64,000 nucleotides of DNA from Bacteriovorax sp. (GTDB taxonomy: Bacteria > Bdellovibrionota > Bacteriovoracia > Bacteriovoracales > Bacteriovoracaceae), in the NCBI GenBank assembly GCA_018060625.1, contig JAGOVS010000003.1:1-64000 (forward strand), read 5' to 3'. Of the stretch, positions 16,644 to 26,869 are shown piece by piece. The notes beneath the pieces were generated by a model, which worked only from the letters and a program-made list of their open reading frames with translations, searched no databases and was not told where the DNA came from. Position 1 is the first letter of the stretch; every line of letters begins with the position of its first letter. A program made the translations under genes and the position numbers.

Positions 16644-18218
16644 ATGAAATTTTTAAGATTACTTATAACTCCATTGATCTTGGGCCTTTTGGCCGGGCAG
16701 GGCCATGCGGCCTCTTTAGATGAAGTGACTCTGGAGGCGGTGAGCACTTCCTCACATAGTTTAGTGTTAGATCGCGGATCGTTAGAGAATTACACGGAAG
16801 GATTAGTCGGTCGATTTTTTGTTCAAGTGGGTGAAATTCATCATCCTAAAATATTTTTAGTAGGAGAGGGAAGGCTCGTTAAGAGTTTTCCTAAAAAGTC
16901 GTATTGGTATTTACAAAAAATTTATCTGCCAAAACTCATCGCACATGATGCTCGCCTTTTAGTTTTAACTACAACAGATGTGAGTCAAGGAAGACCCTTT
17001 CAGCAAAAGCAACGGCATGTGCTTTTGCCCAGCGAGGAGTATAGCAGTGTAGAAGACTACTTGGGGGAAAATACAAATAATGTTCCGGACAGATTAATTC
17101 AGGATTTAGATTCCTATGAATTAAGTGATGAGCTTTTTGAGTCCAAGCTTGCAAATAAAACTTATAATGCCGATCAATTGATTCAAACTTATGAAGTACT
17201 CAAGAAAAAATCTGGTCAACATTTTAGTGATCAGTATCAAGATGACACAGAAGAGCTTTTTTATGTAGGTCCACAGGTTGTGAATTTGGCCGATCTAAAA
17301 AAAGAGGAAGATCGGAAATTGCTCGAGTCTTTATCACTTGGAATGGTGAAGAAAGTAAATGCTCAAAGATACGCTCTTTCCAATGGACTTTATAAAAATC
17401 AGAAAAAAGCACCGGGCCAGCGTGATATCAATGATCAAATCACAATGAGTTCTGTCTATGAGACTAAAAAAGAAGAGAAACGTGCGCGCACAGTGATTGC
17501 CCCAAAGGCGATTGCAAAATATAAGCGAGATGGACAGGGTTGGTCCGAAGATATGGATGATGAAGCTCTTCGGCGTTATTTTATAGAAACTGGGCTTGAG
17601 CAAGAAAAGCGCAGGAGAGATTTTGCCTTAAATGAATTAGAAGGCAATGAAATACTCTTTCATTACACAGGTTCCTTATCGGATCATTCAACAAGCTCAG
17701 ATAACAATTATAGAAATCTTGGTTACTCGCTTTCTCTCAGTTATGACCTTCATCTCTCGAGAACATCTAAAGATCTAAAAAATTGGTCTTTACAGTTTTC
17801 AGTTGAAAGAGGTGTCTCTGATTATGATCTTGGTGGCCAAAATGCCAGGGGACAGGAAGGAAGTTTTGGCGGGATGGTTAACTATTATTTTATCAATAAT
17901 CCCCTTACTCTTAATTCTGTTATCTTGTTAGGTGGTTTGGGGATTAAGGCCGGTTCTGTCGATATGGGGAATCAGACCCTTTCAAAAGGGTATTCCTATC
18001 AACAACTCACCCTTCCTAGTGCCCAGTTGATGATGAAATATCGTTTTCGCAGTGGGGATTTAACGGAAGACACTGTAAATGTAGGGACAAGTTTCAACTT
18101 TGGGTTGAGTTTTGATCGAAAAAGATTGAGTGTCATTGATAATTTGTCCGACAATATCGGTGGAAAATTTTACGTGAGCGATTTAAAATATATTGTAGGT
18201 TTAGGTTTTTATTTTTAG
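16644..18218 (+). CDS. Exported outer-membrane beta-barrel protein, paralogue of the next gene
   Basis: 524 residues. Signal peptide to about residue 22 (GHAA). Residues about 25-110 form a small domain with SSHSLVLDRGSLENYTEG and a following beta-rich part; the downstream gene has the matching SKKTILINRGAEDGLAVG. The middle is charged and helical. The last 190 residues show alternating beta strands ending in an aromatic residue (VGLGFYF), as outer-membrane barrels do. Function unknown: a surface or pore protein with a periplasmic N-domain. The neighbour starts 12 nt after the stop, so they form an operon. Confidence 0.55.
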   Translation: MKFLRLLITPLILGLLAGQGHAASLDEVTLEAVSTSSHSLVLDRGSLENYTEGLVGRFFVQVGEIHHPKIFLVGEGRLVKSFPKKSYWYLQKIYLPKLIAHDARLLVLTTTDVSQGRPFQQKQRHVLLPSEEYSSVEDYLGENTNNVPDRLIQDLDSYELSDELFESKLANKTYNADQLIQTYEVLKKKSGQHFSDQYQDDTEELFYVGPQVVNLADLKKEEDRKLLESLSLGMVKKVNAQRYALSNGLYKNQKKAPGQRDINDQITMSSVYETKKEEKRARTVIAPKAIAKYKRDGQGWSEDMDDEALRRYFIETGLEQEKRRRDFALNELEGNEILFHYTGSLSDHSTSSDNNYRNLGYSLSLSYDLHLSRTSKDLKNWSLQFSVERGVSDYDLGGQNARGQEGSFGGMVNYYFINNPLTLNSVILLGGLGIKAGSVDMGNQTLSKGYSYQQLTLPSAQLMMKYRFRSGDLTEDTVNVGTSFNFGLSFDRKRLSVIDNLSDNIGGKFYVSDLKYIVGLGFYF

Positions 18219-18230
18219 GGATGAATTTTT

Positions 18231-19397
18231 ATGTTGAAGTCGTTAGTCTTTTTTTCAAGTATTATATTGTTCAATACCCTTCATGCACTTGAAATAGATG
18301 AAAAATTAACTTTACGATTTTTGAAAGTCTCTTCGAGTAAAAAAACGATTCTCATCAATCGAGGAGCAGAAGATGGCCTGGCAGTAGGGGATCATGCCAA
18401 GTTTTTTCGCACTACTGGGGTCATTGCCAGGGGAGTGGTTGAGAAAATTTCACCTTCTCGCTCAATTTGGTCACTTTATCGCATTGTGGATTCTGCTGAA
18501 ATTGAAAATGACCTCGTTCTTAATTTAAAAATTGCCTCTCCTGTGAAAATCACGGTTGATCCCAGCAAAAGCATGAAAGACTCTGGCGAAGAAGAAGGCA
18601 CAGAGATCATGGATATTAATGCACCGGAGACAAGTGAAGCGGGGTTGGCAGGTGATGTTACAGAGTCTGAGAAAAAAGAACTTGAAGACCTGCAAGGGGA
18701 TGAAGAAGGGGTTGTTGGGAAAGCATCTAAAGATGGCCTTGCTCAGAATAAACTAAAGAAAAATAATAAGAAGAAAAAAGAAGAGCTAATGGAAGAAGTT
18801 CTGCCTAACGATTTTTCCTTCAGAAAGGCCTGGGAGTTTTGGGGAACTTTTTATGTAAACTCTCTCTCTGGAACTCAAGAGAGCTCAACTGCTGGAGTTA
18901 ATACGGCCTCAACGGCAACGGTGGGATCGACAATTGATTTCTCCGCAGGCATTGAACATTACTTTTTAAAAGGAAACGACTTTTTTAAAGAGACTTCTTT
19001 AATGCTTTTTTTGCATAAGCGCACGATTGAAACGGGACAAGATTTGAAATTAACTAGTGATTGGATGGAGTATGGAGTTGGTTTTAATTACCATTTTTAC
19101 AATCCGCCCTTTTCGGTGGGAAGGCCTATTGCTTTTGTGAGTTTTGATGGGGGCTTTGGCAATACCAACCTTATCGCAGCAGAAGCTTCAAGCGGAACAG
19201 AAGTAAGTGTAAAAGGCACAAATACTTTTTTCTCATTGGGGCTTGGAGCGAAATATTTCCTGCAAAATGGTTTTGGTGCACGTGCCCTTCTAGATTATTA
19301 TAGCTCCAGTGAAAGTTATGATTATCCAAGCGAAGTCACGGTTAAAAGAACACTCGCGGGGCCACGTATTCAATTGGGAGTCTCTTACCGTTTTTAG
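18231..19397 (+). CDS. Exported outer-membrane beta-barrel protein, second paralogue
   Basis: 388 residues. Signal peptide to about residue 19. The N-domain (about 20-100) contains ILINRGAEDGLAVGDHAKFF and GVVEKISPSRS, reminiscent of the 'xNxGxxDGLxxGD' beta domains of FlgT-like and other envelope proteins. Residues about 110-190 are a highly charged linker with a Lys-rich run near 181. The C-terminal 190 residues look like barrel strands, ending LGVSYRF. It is co-transcribed with the upstream paralogue. Its stop is 1 nt from the convergent glpD stop. Confidence 0.55.
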   Translation: MLKSLVFFSSIILFNTLHALEIDEKLTLRFLKVSSSKKTILINRGAEDGLAVGDHAKFFRTTGVIARGVVEKISPSRSIWSLYRIVDSAEIENDLVLNLKIASPVKITVDPSKSMKDSGEEEGTEIMDINAPETSEAGLAGDVTESEKKELEDLQGDEEGVVGKASKDGLAQNKLKKNNKKKKEELMEEVLPNDFSFRKAWEFWGTFYVNSLSGTQESSTAGVNTASTATVGSTIDFSAGIEHYFLKGNDFFKETSLMLFLHKRTIETGQDLKLTSDWMEYGVGFNYHFYNPPFSVGRPIAFVSFDGGFGNTNLIAAEASSGTEVSVKGTNTFFSLGLGAKYFLQNGFGARALLDYYSSSESYDYPSEVTVKRTLAGPRIQLGVSYRF

Positions 19398-19398
19398 T

Positions 19399-20832
19399 CT
19401 AAAAGTTTTTAATATCCTCTTCTGTGATTGGAAAAAATTTTTTCAGGGTCGGTAAATGACTTAAAAAATAGTCATTGAAATCGAGATGAGGTGATCTAAG
19501 ATTCCATATCGCTCGGCCATGAATACAAAGCCGTCTTCTGACTAAATCTTGAAAATTTTTTGGCATTTCGGTTTCGCAAATCAGGATTAATTCTTCTTCT
19601 GATGGGACTTTCCACTTCAGCGGGAAAATGATGGAAGGTTGTCGAAGAGGTTTCAGGGAAAGCGAATTGTTATAAGAGACACCGTATTTATGGCAGATTT
19701 CTCGCGTGATATCTTGGCCCATAACTCTAAACGTGGTGTATTTTCCACCTGCGATAACGTAAGTGTCATGCATCGGTTGATAGATTTTATGCTCGCGAGA
19801 GGCTTTTCCTAAATCTCCGCCACTTCCCTCTTTGACCAACGGTCTAATACCCGCAAAGCTTGAGAGAATATGAGAGCTTTTCAAGTTGAGATCGGGAAAA
19901 TAATCATTGAGGGCCTTGAGTAAATATTGGATTTCATCTTGGCCTGGATGGGTATCAAAGTAGTCACCGGAAAAAGTGACTTCCGTTGTCCCAACAAGCA
20001 CCTGATCACCTTGAGGAATAACAAAAATGACTCTGTTATCACTTTTTCCATCTTCATTTTTTGGGGTCATCACAATTGGATGCAAAAGAGGCAGATCTTT
20101 TGCGGAAAACCAAAGATGGGATCCTTTGGAAGGGAGTAGGACATCATTCCAATTATACATAGGTATCTTTTTTAAAAAGCGGTCAGTGAAAGGTCCCAAA
20201 GCATAGATGATTTTCTCGGCACTAATTTCATAAGTGGTCTGGGTTAAGAGATTTTTACAAAGAATAGTGTTGTGGCCATTTTCTTTTTTTACATTTAGGA
20301 CTTCTGTATGATTGACGGCACTCGCATTTTTTTCCTTGAGGGCATCAAAGATGACTTCAAGGGTGATTTTCGCATCATCCATAATCGCATCATAATAAAC
20401 ACCTGCTCCTTTTAAACCAAGAGATCTTAAATGAGGAATATCTGTGAGAACTTCATCTCTAGACTTCATTTGGAAAGGAGAGTTTTTAAAACTTGATAAA
20501 AAATCATACAGAAATAATCCAACACGGATCATCCACATGGGGCGTTTGGAGTCTTGAAAAACAGGTAAGTAAAACGGTGTCTCAAAGGCCAAGTGGGGGA
20601 GGAGTTTGAGCCATAAATTCTTTTCGTGGAGCGCTTCGAAAACTAAGGCGAAGTCCATGTTTTCGAGATAGCGAATTCCTCCGTGAAGCATCTTTGAGCT
20701 GCGCTCACTGGTTTGAGAAGAAAAATCCATTTTTTCTATCAGGTGAGTTTCTATTCCATGGAGGGCGAGGTCGCGAAATAGACCAGCACCTACGATGCCT
20801 CCCCCGATGATGACTGTTTTATAGTGTTTCAT
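19399..20832 (-). CDS. glpD: FAD-dependent glycerol-3-phosphate dehydrogenase
   Basis: 477 residues. N-terminal FAD motif GGGIVGAGLFRDLALHG (9-25), then SSKMLHGGIRYLE (about 45-57), both typical of GlpD/GlpA. C-terminal FAD contact IAGGKYTTFR. It oxidises glycerol-3-phosphate to DHAP at the membrane and passes electrons to quinone. It is slightly shorter than E. coli GlpD (about 500), mainly at the C-terminus. It is last in the minus-strand secA operon, 2 nt after the YbjQ-domain gene. No glpK or glpF is present in the window. Confidence 0.9.
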   Translation of the reverse strand: MKHYKTVIIGGGIVGAGLFRDLALHGIETHLIEKMDFSSQTSERSSKMLHGGIRYLENMDFALVFEALHEKNLWLKLLPHLAFETPFYLPVFQDSKRPMWMIRVGLFLYDFLSSFKNSPFQMKSRDEVLTDIPHLRSLGLKGAGVYYDAIMDDAKITLEVIFDALKEKNASAVNHTEVLNVKKENGHNTILCKNLLTQTTYEISAEKIIYALGPFTDRFLKKIPMYNWNDVLLPSKGSHLWFSAKDLPLLHPIVMTPKNEDGKSDNRVIFVIPQGDQVLVGTTEVTFSGDYFDTHPGQDEIQYLLKALNDYFPDLNLKSSHILSSFAGIRPLVKEGSGGDLGKASREHKIYQPMHDTYVIAGGKYTTFRVMGQDITREICHKYGVSYNNSLSLKPLRQPSIIFPLKWKVPSEEELILICETEMPKNFQDLVRRRLCIHGRAIWNLRSPHLDFNDYFLSHLPTLKKFFPITEEDIKNF

Positions 20833-20834
20833 GC

Positions 20835-22112
20835 TTAAGACTCAATTTGGACTACAGCAAGGGTTGCGCTGCAAGTGAGTTGATAACATTTTTGACTCCC
20901 ATCTGATTTCAAAAAAGGAAGGGGAGTGAGTTGATAAGAGAGACCAAGGATGGCGTTGGCCCTCTCTTTTACCGCTTTATTTTTTAGCTGATCAGCAAGA
21001 TCTAAAAAAAGATGAGCAAAGGAGCTCGCTTGTGTCTCTTCAAAAAGGGGCATCTCTGGAAAGGGGATTGGGTCAGAGGACCTTTTGTGCTCTTGAATAT
21101 ATCTTTCGCGCTCTAATTCTTCTTCATCAATGATGCTAAATGCTGTTTGTACACCGATATATTTTTTGATGATATACCCAACAAGAGAGGGAGTGGTGGA
21201 CACAATGATATCTTCCAAGCGAATCTCTTCAGGGCCTAAGATGAAATGTTCTGTTTTATTTTGGTGAAGACTTTCTTTTTTAATAAGTCCTCTCGGATTG
21301 ATTTCGCCATTTTTCGATGGATGGATTTCGTCGGAGAGACCTATTTCAAGATCGCAATCAAAGCGGCGCAGTTTGTGGGCAAGCACAATTGCGCTGTATT
21401 CGCTAATTTGGGGGATGAGCAAGGAGCCAAGCTCAAGCGCTTTGTGAGTGTCTTCTCGGTTGGCCTCATTGATGAGACCAAACTCATTTAAGAGGGTCAT
21501 GATATCTTCTTTATCTTCATGGTAAATGAGATTTCTAAGAAGAAGACTAAAAGGAGGATTGCCTCCACCAAGAATCTGACCATAGGAGAAATTTTGGGCA
21601 AAAGTTTTCACTTCATCAAATTTTTCAGGGGCAAGAGGAGGATCGATAAATGAAGATTCAGTTTCGGAATTTTCCTGGTAAAAGCTAGGGGGATCATCAA
21701 AACTTATGGACTCATCCTCTGAGCTGCTTTGATCATCATCGAGAGGCATCTCAGTTGATAAATCAGTCTGGTTAAATTCACCTGCTTCAAAGGGATCATT
21801 ATTGGTGAATGTTGCCTCATCATCGGAGAAAGAGGGGGGAATATCCTCAGGGGTTTCCTCAAGGCCTTCATCTAAGCCTGTTGGCAGCGGAGGAAGATCT
21901 TTTTCTTCTTCCATTTCTAAATCGCCATTTACTTCTGAGAGTGAGTCTATCTCAGTGAGGGGGGCACTTTCAGTATGATTGAATTGCCCCTGAAGGTCCT
22001 CGAGAATAGATTCAAGTTGAGGATCTTCCTCATGGAGGAATTCCGAAAGATCCTCAATTCTGGTTAGGTCATGGCGATTTTCATCGTCGTCGTTGTCACT
22101 GCCTTGGCCCAT
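20835..22112 (-). CDS. Acidic protein with C-terminal YbjQ-like domain
   Basis: 425 residues, ATG 22112 directly abutting the secA stop. Residues 1-165 are strongly acidic and low-complexity, probably disordered. A helical middle (about 170-255) looks like a LEELGL-type DNA- or protein-binding repeat but is not assigned. From about 302, IIVSTTPSLVGYIIKKYIGV and later KERANAILGLSYQL match the pattern of the YbjQ/UPF0145 fold (putative heavy-metal-binding pentamers). No signal peptide, so cytosolic. The role is unknown; its place between secA and glpD is probably only operonic. Confidence 0.55.
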   Translation of the reverse strand: MGQGSDNDDDENRHDLTRIEDLSEFLHEEDPQLESILEDLQGQFNHTESAPLTEIDSLSEVNGDLEMEEEKDLPPLPTGLDEGLEETPEDIPPSFSDDEATFTNNDPFEAGEFNQTDLSTEMPLDDDQSSSEDESISFDDPPSFYQENSETESSFIDPPLAPEKFDEVKTFAQNFSYGQILGGGNPPFSLLLRNLIYHEDKEDIMTLLNEFGLINEANREDTHKALELGSLLIPQISEYSAIVLAHKLRRFDCDLEIGLSDEIHPSKNGEINPRGLIKKESLHQNKTEHFILGPEEIRLEDIIVSTTPSLVGYIIKKYIGVQTAFSIIDEEELERERYIQEHKRSSDPIPFPEMPLFEETQASSFAHLFLDLADQLKNKAVKERANAILGLSYQLTPLPFLKSDGSQKCYQLTCSATLAVVQIES

Positions 22113-24665
22113 TTAAACGTCCACTCCGTGACATTGTTTATATTTTTTTCCAGAGCCACATGGACAAGCATCATTTCGTCCAACTCTTGGGTTTCCTCTT
22201 TTTATCGCCTGGGCCTCTTCTTTTATGGTTTCGGCCTCAAGTCTTTTTTTATGGGCCTCTAGTTGGGACTCGAGTTCTTCTTGATGACGTTTTTGAAGTT
22301 CTTCTATTTCTTCTTTAGTATAGAGTCTAACCGTAAAGAGGTTAGTGACGATCGAGCGCTTAACTTCCCCTTTCATTGTTTCAAAAAGAGCAAACGATTC
22401 CTTTTTATATTCAGTCAATGGATCTTTTTGGGCATAAGCGCGAAGATTAATTCCTTCTTTGATATGATCCATTTGTAAAAGATGGTCTTTCCAGTGTTGA
22501 TCAAAAGCAGAAAGAAGTATTTCTCTAAGGGCATACTTTACTTGCTCAGGATCATACTGAGAGAACTTCTTTTCAATGAGTTTTTTTGCGACATCACCAA
22601 AATAATGTTCAACCTCAGCGTCGTAATCTTTCATGCATTCTGAAAGATTAATAGTGTAATCAGTATTAAAAGCGCTCTTAAAACCTGCCGTCATCGCCGT
22701 CCAGTCCCAAGACTCAAGGGCGACTTTCTTTTCAGGTCGGTAACCCTCTAAGAGTTCAACCGCGATATCTTCAATCATCTCCCCTACAAAACCGTGGTTA
22801 TCTTGATCATTTAAAATATCTCGTCGAATTTTATAGATGATTCTTCTTTGTTCATTCATGACGTTATCGTATTCGAGTAAGTGTTTACGAATATCAAAAT
22901 TGTGCGCCTCAACCTTTTTTTGAGCCTTGGCAATGGCATTGGAAATCATTTTGTGCTCAATGGGCTCGTCTTCTTTCATTCCAAGAGTGTTCATGAGTCC
23001 AGAAATTTTATCTGAACCAAAAATTCTCATTAAATCATCTTCAAGTGAAAGAAAAAATTTTGAGTTCCCTGGATCTCCTTGTCTTCCAGATCGACCGCGA
23101 AGTTGGTTGTCGATTCGTCGAGATTCATGGCGTTCTGTCCCTAGGATATAGAGTCCACCGGCCGCTTTTGTCTCTGGAGTAAGTTTAATATCAGTTCCAC
23201 GACCGGCCATGTTGGTGGCAATTGTAACCGCTCCTGGTTGTCCGGCATTTTTGATAATTTCAGCTTCACGCTCATGTTGTTTTGCATTTAAAACCTCATG
23301 AGGAATGCCTTCATTTTTGAGGTAGTTGGAAATAAGCTCCGAAGTTTCGATAGCGATTGTCCCGACCAGAACAGGTTGTCCTTTAGCGTGAAGGGTCTTG
23401 ATGAGTTCTGCTACGGCCTTGTATTTTGCCGCTTTGTTTTTGTAAATGATGTCGGCTTCATCCAATCTCTTCATAGGAAGGTTCGTTGGTATAACGACAA
23501 CATCAAGGTTGTAAATCTTTTGAAATTCCTCAGCCTCAGTATCGGCCGTTCCGGTCATCCCAGCTAATTTCTTATAGAGCTTAAAATAGTTTTGGAACGT
23601 AATTGAAGCGAGTGTCTGGTTCTCGGATTTTATCTGTACGCCTTCTTTGGCCTCAACCGATTGATGGAGTCCATCAGACCATCTTGAACCCTCTTTTAAG
23701 CGGCCAGTAAACTCGTCAACGATTATAATTTGACCATCGCGATTGACGTAGTCGACATCAATTTTAAATAAAGCGTGGGCCTTCAGAGATTGGTTCAAAT
23801 GGTGAAGCAAGTTAGAGTGTTCAATGTTGAATAGGTTTTCCAATTTTAGGATTTCTTGGACCATAATGATCCCATCATCCGAGAACATGGCCGTGCGGGC
23901 CTTTTCGTCAATTGTGTAATGAACTCCTTTGGTGAGTTTAGGGATGATATCATTGGCCACGTAATAAAGTGAAGGGTCCCCTTCAGACGGACCAGAAATG
24001 AGCAGAGGCGTTCTGGCCTCATCAATAAGAATGGAGTCAACTTCATCAACAATACAAAAATGATGGGCCCGTTGAACGTATTCTTCAAGTGAGAATTTCA
24101 TGTTATCGCGAAGGTAGTCAAAAGCGAACTCGTTATTCGTTCCATAGGTGATATCTGCTCGGTAGGCCACTTGTCTTTCTTCATCCGAGATTTGGGAGAG
24201 AATACATCCCACAGAGAGACCTAGCCAATTGTAGAGAACTCCCATTTCTAAAGCATCTCTCTTTGCAAGATAATCATTAACAGTGACGACGTGAGCGCCT
24301 TTGCCTTCAAGTGCTACGAGATAAAGGGGAAGTGTGGCCGTTAAAGTTTTACCTTCTCCTGTTTTCATTTCAGAAATAGAACCATTATAGAGAGCGATTC
24401 CCCCCATCAATTGTACGTCAAAGTGGCGCATACCGAGAACGCGTTTTGAGGCCTCTCTGATTGTTGCGAAGGCTTCTGGAAGAAGTTCAGCTGTCGTTGC
24501 CCCTTGAGCAATGCGCTCTTTTAGTTTTGGCGTTTGAGCTTTAAGTTCTTCATCGCTCAATTGTTGCATTTGAGGCTCAAGAGCATTAATTTGCTCCACA
24601 AAAGGCTTTAATTTTTTAAGATCGCGATCGTACTTGGTACCAAAAATAAATTGTAAAGGGTTCAT
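22113..24665 (-). CDS. secA: Preprotein translocase ATPase SecA
   Basis: 850 residues, full length. It drives Sec-dependent export at the inner membrane. Nucleotide site EMKTGEGKT (99-107), [19 protein letters not shown] (the DEAD-like box and preprotein cross-linking region), [12 protein letters not shown], helical wing and scaffold, and the C-terminal zinc motif [17 protein letters not shown] that contacts SecB and ribosomes. Middle gene of a five-gene minus-strand operon behind an M23 peptidase. The abundance of exported proteins in the window depends on it. Confidence 0.98.
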   Translation of the reverse strand: MNPLQFIFGTKYDRDLKKLKPFVEQINALEPQMQQLSDEELKAQTPKLKERIAQGATTAELLPEAFATIREASKRVLGMRHFDVQLMGGIALYNGSISEMKTGEGKTLTATLPLYLVALEGKGAHVVTVNDYLAKRDALEMGVLYNWLGLSVGCILSQISDEERQVAYRADITYGTNNEFAFDYLRDNMKFSLEEYVQRAHHFCIVDEVDSILIDEARTPLLISGPSEGDPSLYYVANDIIPKLTKGVHYTIDEKARTAMFSDDGIIMVQEILKLENLFNIEHSNLLHHLNQSLKAHALFKIDVDYVNRDGQIIIVDEFTGRLKEGSRWSDGLHQSVEAKEGVQIKSENQTLASITFQNYFKLYKKLAGMTGTADTEAEEFQKIYNLDVVVIPTNLPMKRLDEADIIYKNKAAKYKAVAELIKTLHAKGQPVLVGTIAIETSELISNYLKNEGIPHEVLNAKQHEREAEIIKNAGQPGAVTIATNMAGRGTDIKLTPETKAAGGLYILGTERHESRRIDNQLRGRSGRQGDPGNSKFFLSLEDDLMRIFGSDKISGLMNTLGMKEDEPIEHKMISNAIAKAQKKVEAHNFDIRKHLLEYDNVMNEQRRIIYKIRRDILNDQDNHGFVGEMIEDIAVELLEGYRPEKKVALESWDWTAMTAGFKSAFNTDYTINLSECMKDYDAEVEHYFGDVAKKLIEKKFSQYDPEQVKYALREILLSAFDQHWKDHLLQMDHIKEGINLRAYAQKDPLTEYKKESFALFETMKGEVKRSIVTNLFTVRLYTKEEIEELQKRHQEELESQLEAHKKRLEAETIKEEAQAIKRGNPRVGRNDACPCGSGKKYKQCHGVDV

Positions 24666-24711
24666 GCTTATTAGCTCCTCAATTCTTTTAAAAACATATT
24701 TTTTAGATCAT

Positions 24712-25839
24712 CTAATTTAAAACATAATAAAGGGGATCGACCGGCGTCCCATTGACTCGAACTTCGTAGTGAACGTGAGGACCTGTCGAGTAACCCGTGT
24801 TACCAACAGTTGCAATTTTATCTCCACGAGTAATTTTCTGACCTTTTTTAACAGATAACGAAGAAGCGTGGCCAAAAATTGTTTCAACTCCATAACCATG
24901 ATCGATTTGGACAAAATTTCCAAATCCTGGTTTTGCTCCAGAGAATGTGATGACTCCATCAGCAGGGGCCACGATAGGAGTGCCTGTTGGGGCCCCTATA
25001 TCTAGACCTTCATGCATTTTAATTCTTCCAGCATAGGGACTCATCCGAGGCCCATAATTTGAAGTGAGGTGGCCATTGGCCGGCATGAGGGTTGGAGTGG
25101 AGCGAAGAAAAGACTCTTTATCAAGAAGGTGCTGATCAAGCTCGTGAATATTTACTTCAACATCTTTTAAAAAGCCAACAACCACATCATATTTATAATC
25201 AAATTCAGCATAGAGAGAGGCCATAGATAAACTTTGACGAGTGAGAAATGTCCAATCCTTACTGTAGCTAATGGCACTATCGAGGGCAAAGGAGTTTGCG
25301 ATTTTTTCTTCGTAGAGTTTTTTTGTTTCTAGATATTTTTTATCATCTTCGAATTGAGCGAGTTTCTCATTGGTTTTTTTGGGCAATGATTTAAAAATGA
25401 GAATTTTAGATCCTGGTGTATAGTCACGATCGGGCTCTGCGATTCCATTAGAGCTGACTTTTTCAGGAAATCCAGAAAGAGAGGAAGGGCCGCTGTCAAC
25501 AGTTGTAGCTTTAATGGCCTCAAGCCCAGTGATAGATCTCAACTTCCTTTCGAAGACATTGACGCGTTCAAGATCCTCAGTGATAGAGTTCAGTTTCATT
25601 TGAAAGAGTTGAACTTGTTCTTTGAGTTGACGATTTTCAACCAAGAGGTGCTTGTTTTCATAAACCTGACTTAATACATTCCAATAATCATAAGTCAAAA
25701 TGCCCAAAAGGATAGTGAATGTAACAAATAAAAAAATCAAACTCTTAAAAACCAAACGTGGGATCTTTATTGAGCGCACATCTTTGTTTTTTTCCGGAAT
25801 GATCATTAACGTATAATAGCGATCCAATGGAGACTCCAC
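24712..25839 (-). CDS. Membrane-anchored M23 metallopeptidase
   Basis: 375 residues. A short cytoplasmic N-terminus (RYYTLMIIPEKN), one membrane helix (about 32-52), a periplasmic coiled coil (about 58-100), a linker, then a LytM/M23 domain from about 255. Zinc ligands are visible: HEGLD (His and Asp) and HVH near the C-terminus, so it should be active, unlike EnvC-type activators. It would cut peptide cross-links of peptidoglycan. The start is a GTG at 25839 with no ribosome-binding site; the conserved-looking RYYTLMIIPE segment argues against the ATG at 25806. It lies 46 nt before secA. Confidence 0.85.
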   Translation of the reverse strand: MESPLDRYYTLMIIPEKNKDVRSIKIPRLVFKSLIFLFVTFTILLGILTYDYWNVLSQVYENKHLLVENRQLKEQVQLFQMKLNSITEDLERVNVFERKLRSITGLEAIKATTVDSGPSSLSGFPEKVSSNGIAEPDRDYTPGSKILIFKSLPKKTNEKLAQFEDDKKYLETKKLYEEKIANSFALDSAISYSKDWTFLTRQSLSMASLYAEFDYKYDVVVGFLKDVEVNIHELDQHLLDKESFLRSTPTLMPANGHLTSNYGPRMSPYAGRIKMHEGLDIGAPTGTPIVAPADGVITFSGAKPGFGNFVQIDHGYGVETIFGHASSLSVKKGQKITRGDKIATVGNTGYSTGPHVHYEVRVNGTPVDPLYYVLN

Positions 25840-25922
25840 TTTTTTTAAATAAAAAACGCGTTGAAACGAATCAAAATTTCCTAAGTTAAATTGTAGTTTT
25901 TAAGGGGGGGCATGGCAATAGA

Positions 25923-26666
25923 TTATTGAGCAGTGACAAGAATTGCCGTGATGTTATCTTGACCACCATTATCATTTGCTTCGTCAATGAGTCTTTGAAT
26001 AAGCTTGTCGCAGAGTTCTTGAGTGGCAAGTACTGGGTCGGGTAGGTATTTATTGACGAGAAAAAGAATATCCTCATCGCTGACTTTACCGTGAAGGCCA
26101 TCAGAGCAACAAAGAAAGATATCCCCTTTATTGACTTTATAGACAAACACATCGACGTCCACTTGATCTTCAAAACCGACGGTGCGCACGAGCACATTTT
26201 TTTGAGGATCATAAGCGGCCTGTTCTCGGTTGTAGATGCCAAGATTAAGTTTTTCCTGTACGAGGGAGTGATCGCGAGAAAGTTGGAAAATTTTTTGATT
26301 GTTAATCAAATAGGCGCGAGAGTCTCCGACGTTTCCAATGTAAATATTTTGCCCCTTAAAATAAAGCAAAACAATGGTGGTGCCCATACCTTCAAGGTCT
26401 GCGTTTGTTTCACCAAAACGTTTGATCTGTTGATTCATTTGCTGAATGGACTCAACAAGTTGTTGCGAAGGTTCTAGTTCTGCCTTAGCAGCAATCAATT
26501 CGGGAAGGAACTTGACGACCATCTGCGAAGCAATGTCGCCTCCATTGTGCCCCCCCATCCCATCGGCCACAATAAAGAGTCGGTTATTCAGGTTTGTATA
26601 GAAAGAATCCTGATTCGTTTTTCTCTTTTTTCCAATATCCGTAATGCCCGAGGCAATGAGTCCCAT
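25923..26666 (-). CDS. PP2C-type serine/threonine protein phosphatase
   Basis: 247 residues from ATG 26666; an in-frame TTG at 26690 is less likely. Motifs: TNQDS (17-21), DGMGGHNGGDIAS (34-46), GTTIVLL, GDSRAYL, SRDHS, CSDGLHG and GGQDNITAIL, covering the metal-binding Asp residues of the PPM family. It removes phosphate from Ser/Thr in cytosolic proteins. It is first in the operon ending with glpD and divergent from prkA, a serine kinase gene, so a kinase-phosphatase pair is possible. A good promoter sits at 26715-26743. Confidence 0.92.
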   Translation of the reverse strand: MGLIASGITDIGKKRKTNQDSFYTNLNNRLFIVADGMGGHNGGDIASQMVVKFLPELIAAKAELEPSQQLVESIQQMNQQIKRFGETNADLEGMGTTIVLLYFKGQNIYIGNVGDSRAYLINNQKIFQLSRDHSLVQEKLNLGIYNREQAAYDPQKNVLVRTVGFEDQVDVDVFVYKVNKGDIFLCCSDGLHGKVSDEDILFLVNKYLPDPVLATQELCDKLIQRLIDEANDNGGQDNITAILVTAQ

Positions 26667-26714
26667 AATTCGCCTGAAGTTTTTAATCAATACTATTGTT
26701 TTGTCTCTTTTATA

Positions 26715-26743
26715 ATTCTCAATGTCCGCACCATTTTTGTCAA
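26715..26743 (-). promoter_or_regulatory. Putative sigma-70-type promoter of the PP2C operon
   Basis: Minus strand: perfect TTGACA (26738-26743), 17-nt spacer, GAGAAT (26715-26720). The predicted start is near 26708, about 42 nt before ATG 26666, which supports that start codon. Confidence 0.55.
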
Positions 26744-26869
26744 CGTAAGAGTTGAGAGATCCAAGACTGTTTTTTGAGTGTATTAGTCAGGTTTATAATT
26801 TTAGGAAATACCCTTTTTCTATGTCATACTTATTAAAGATAACAGACTTTTATTAGTTTAGGGGGATCA

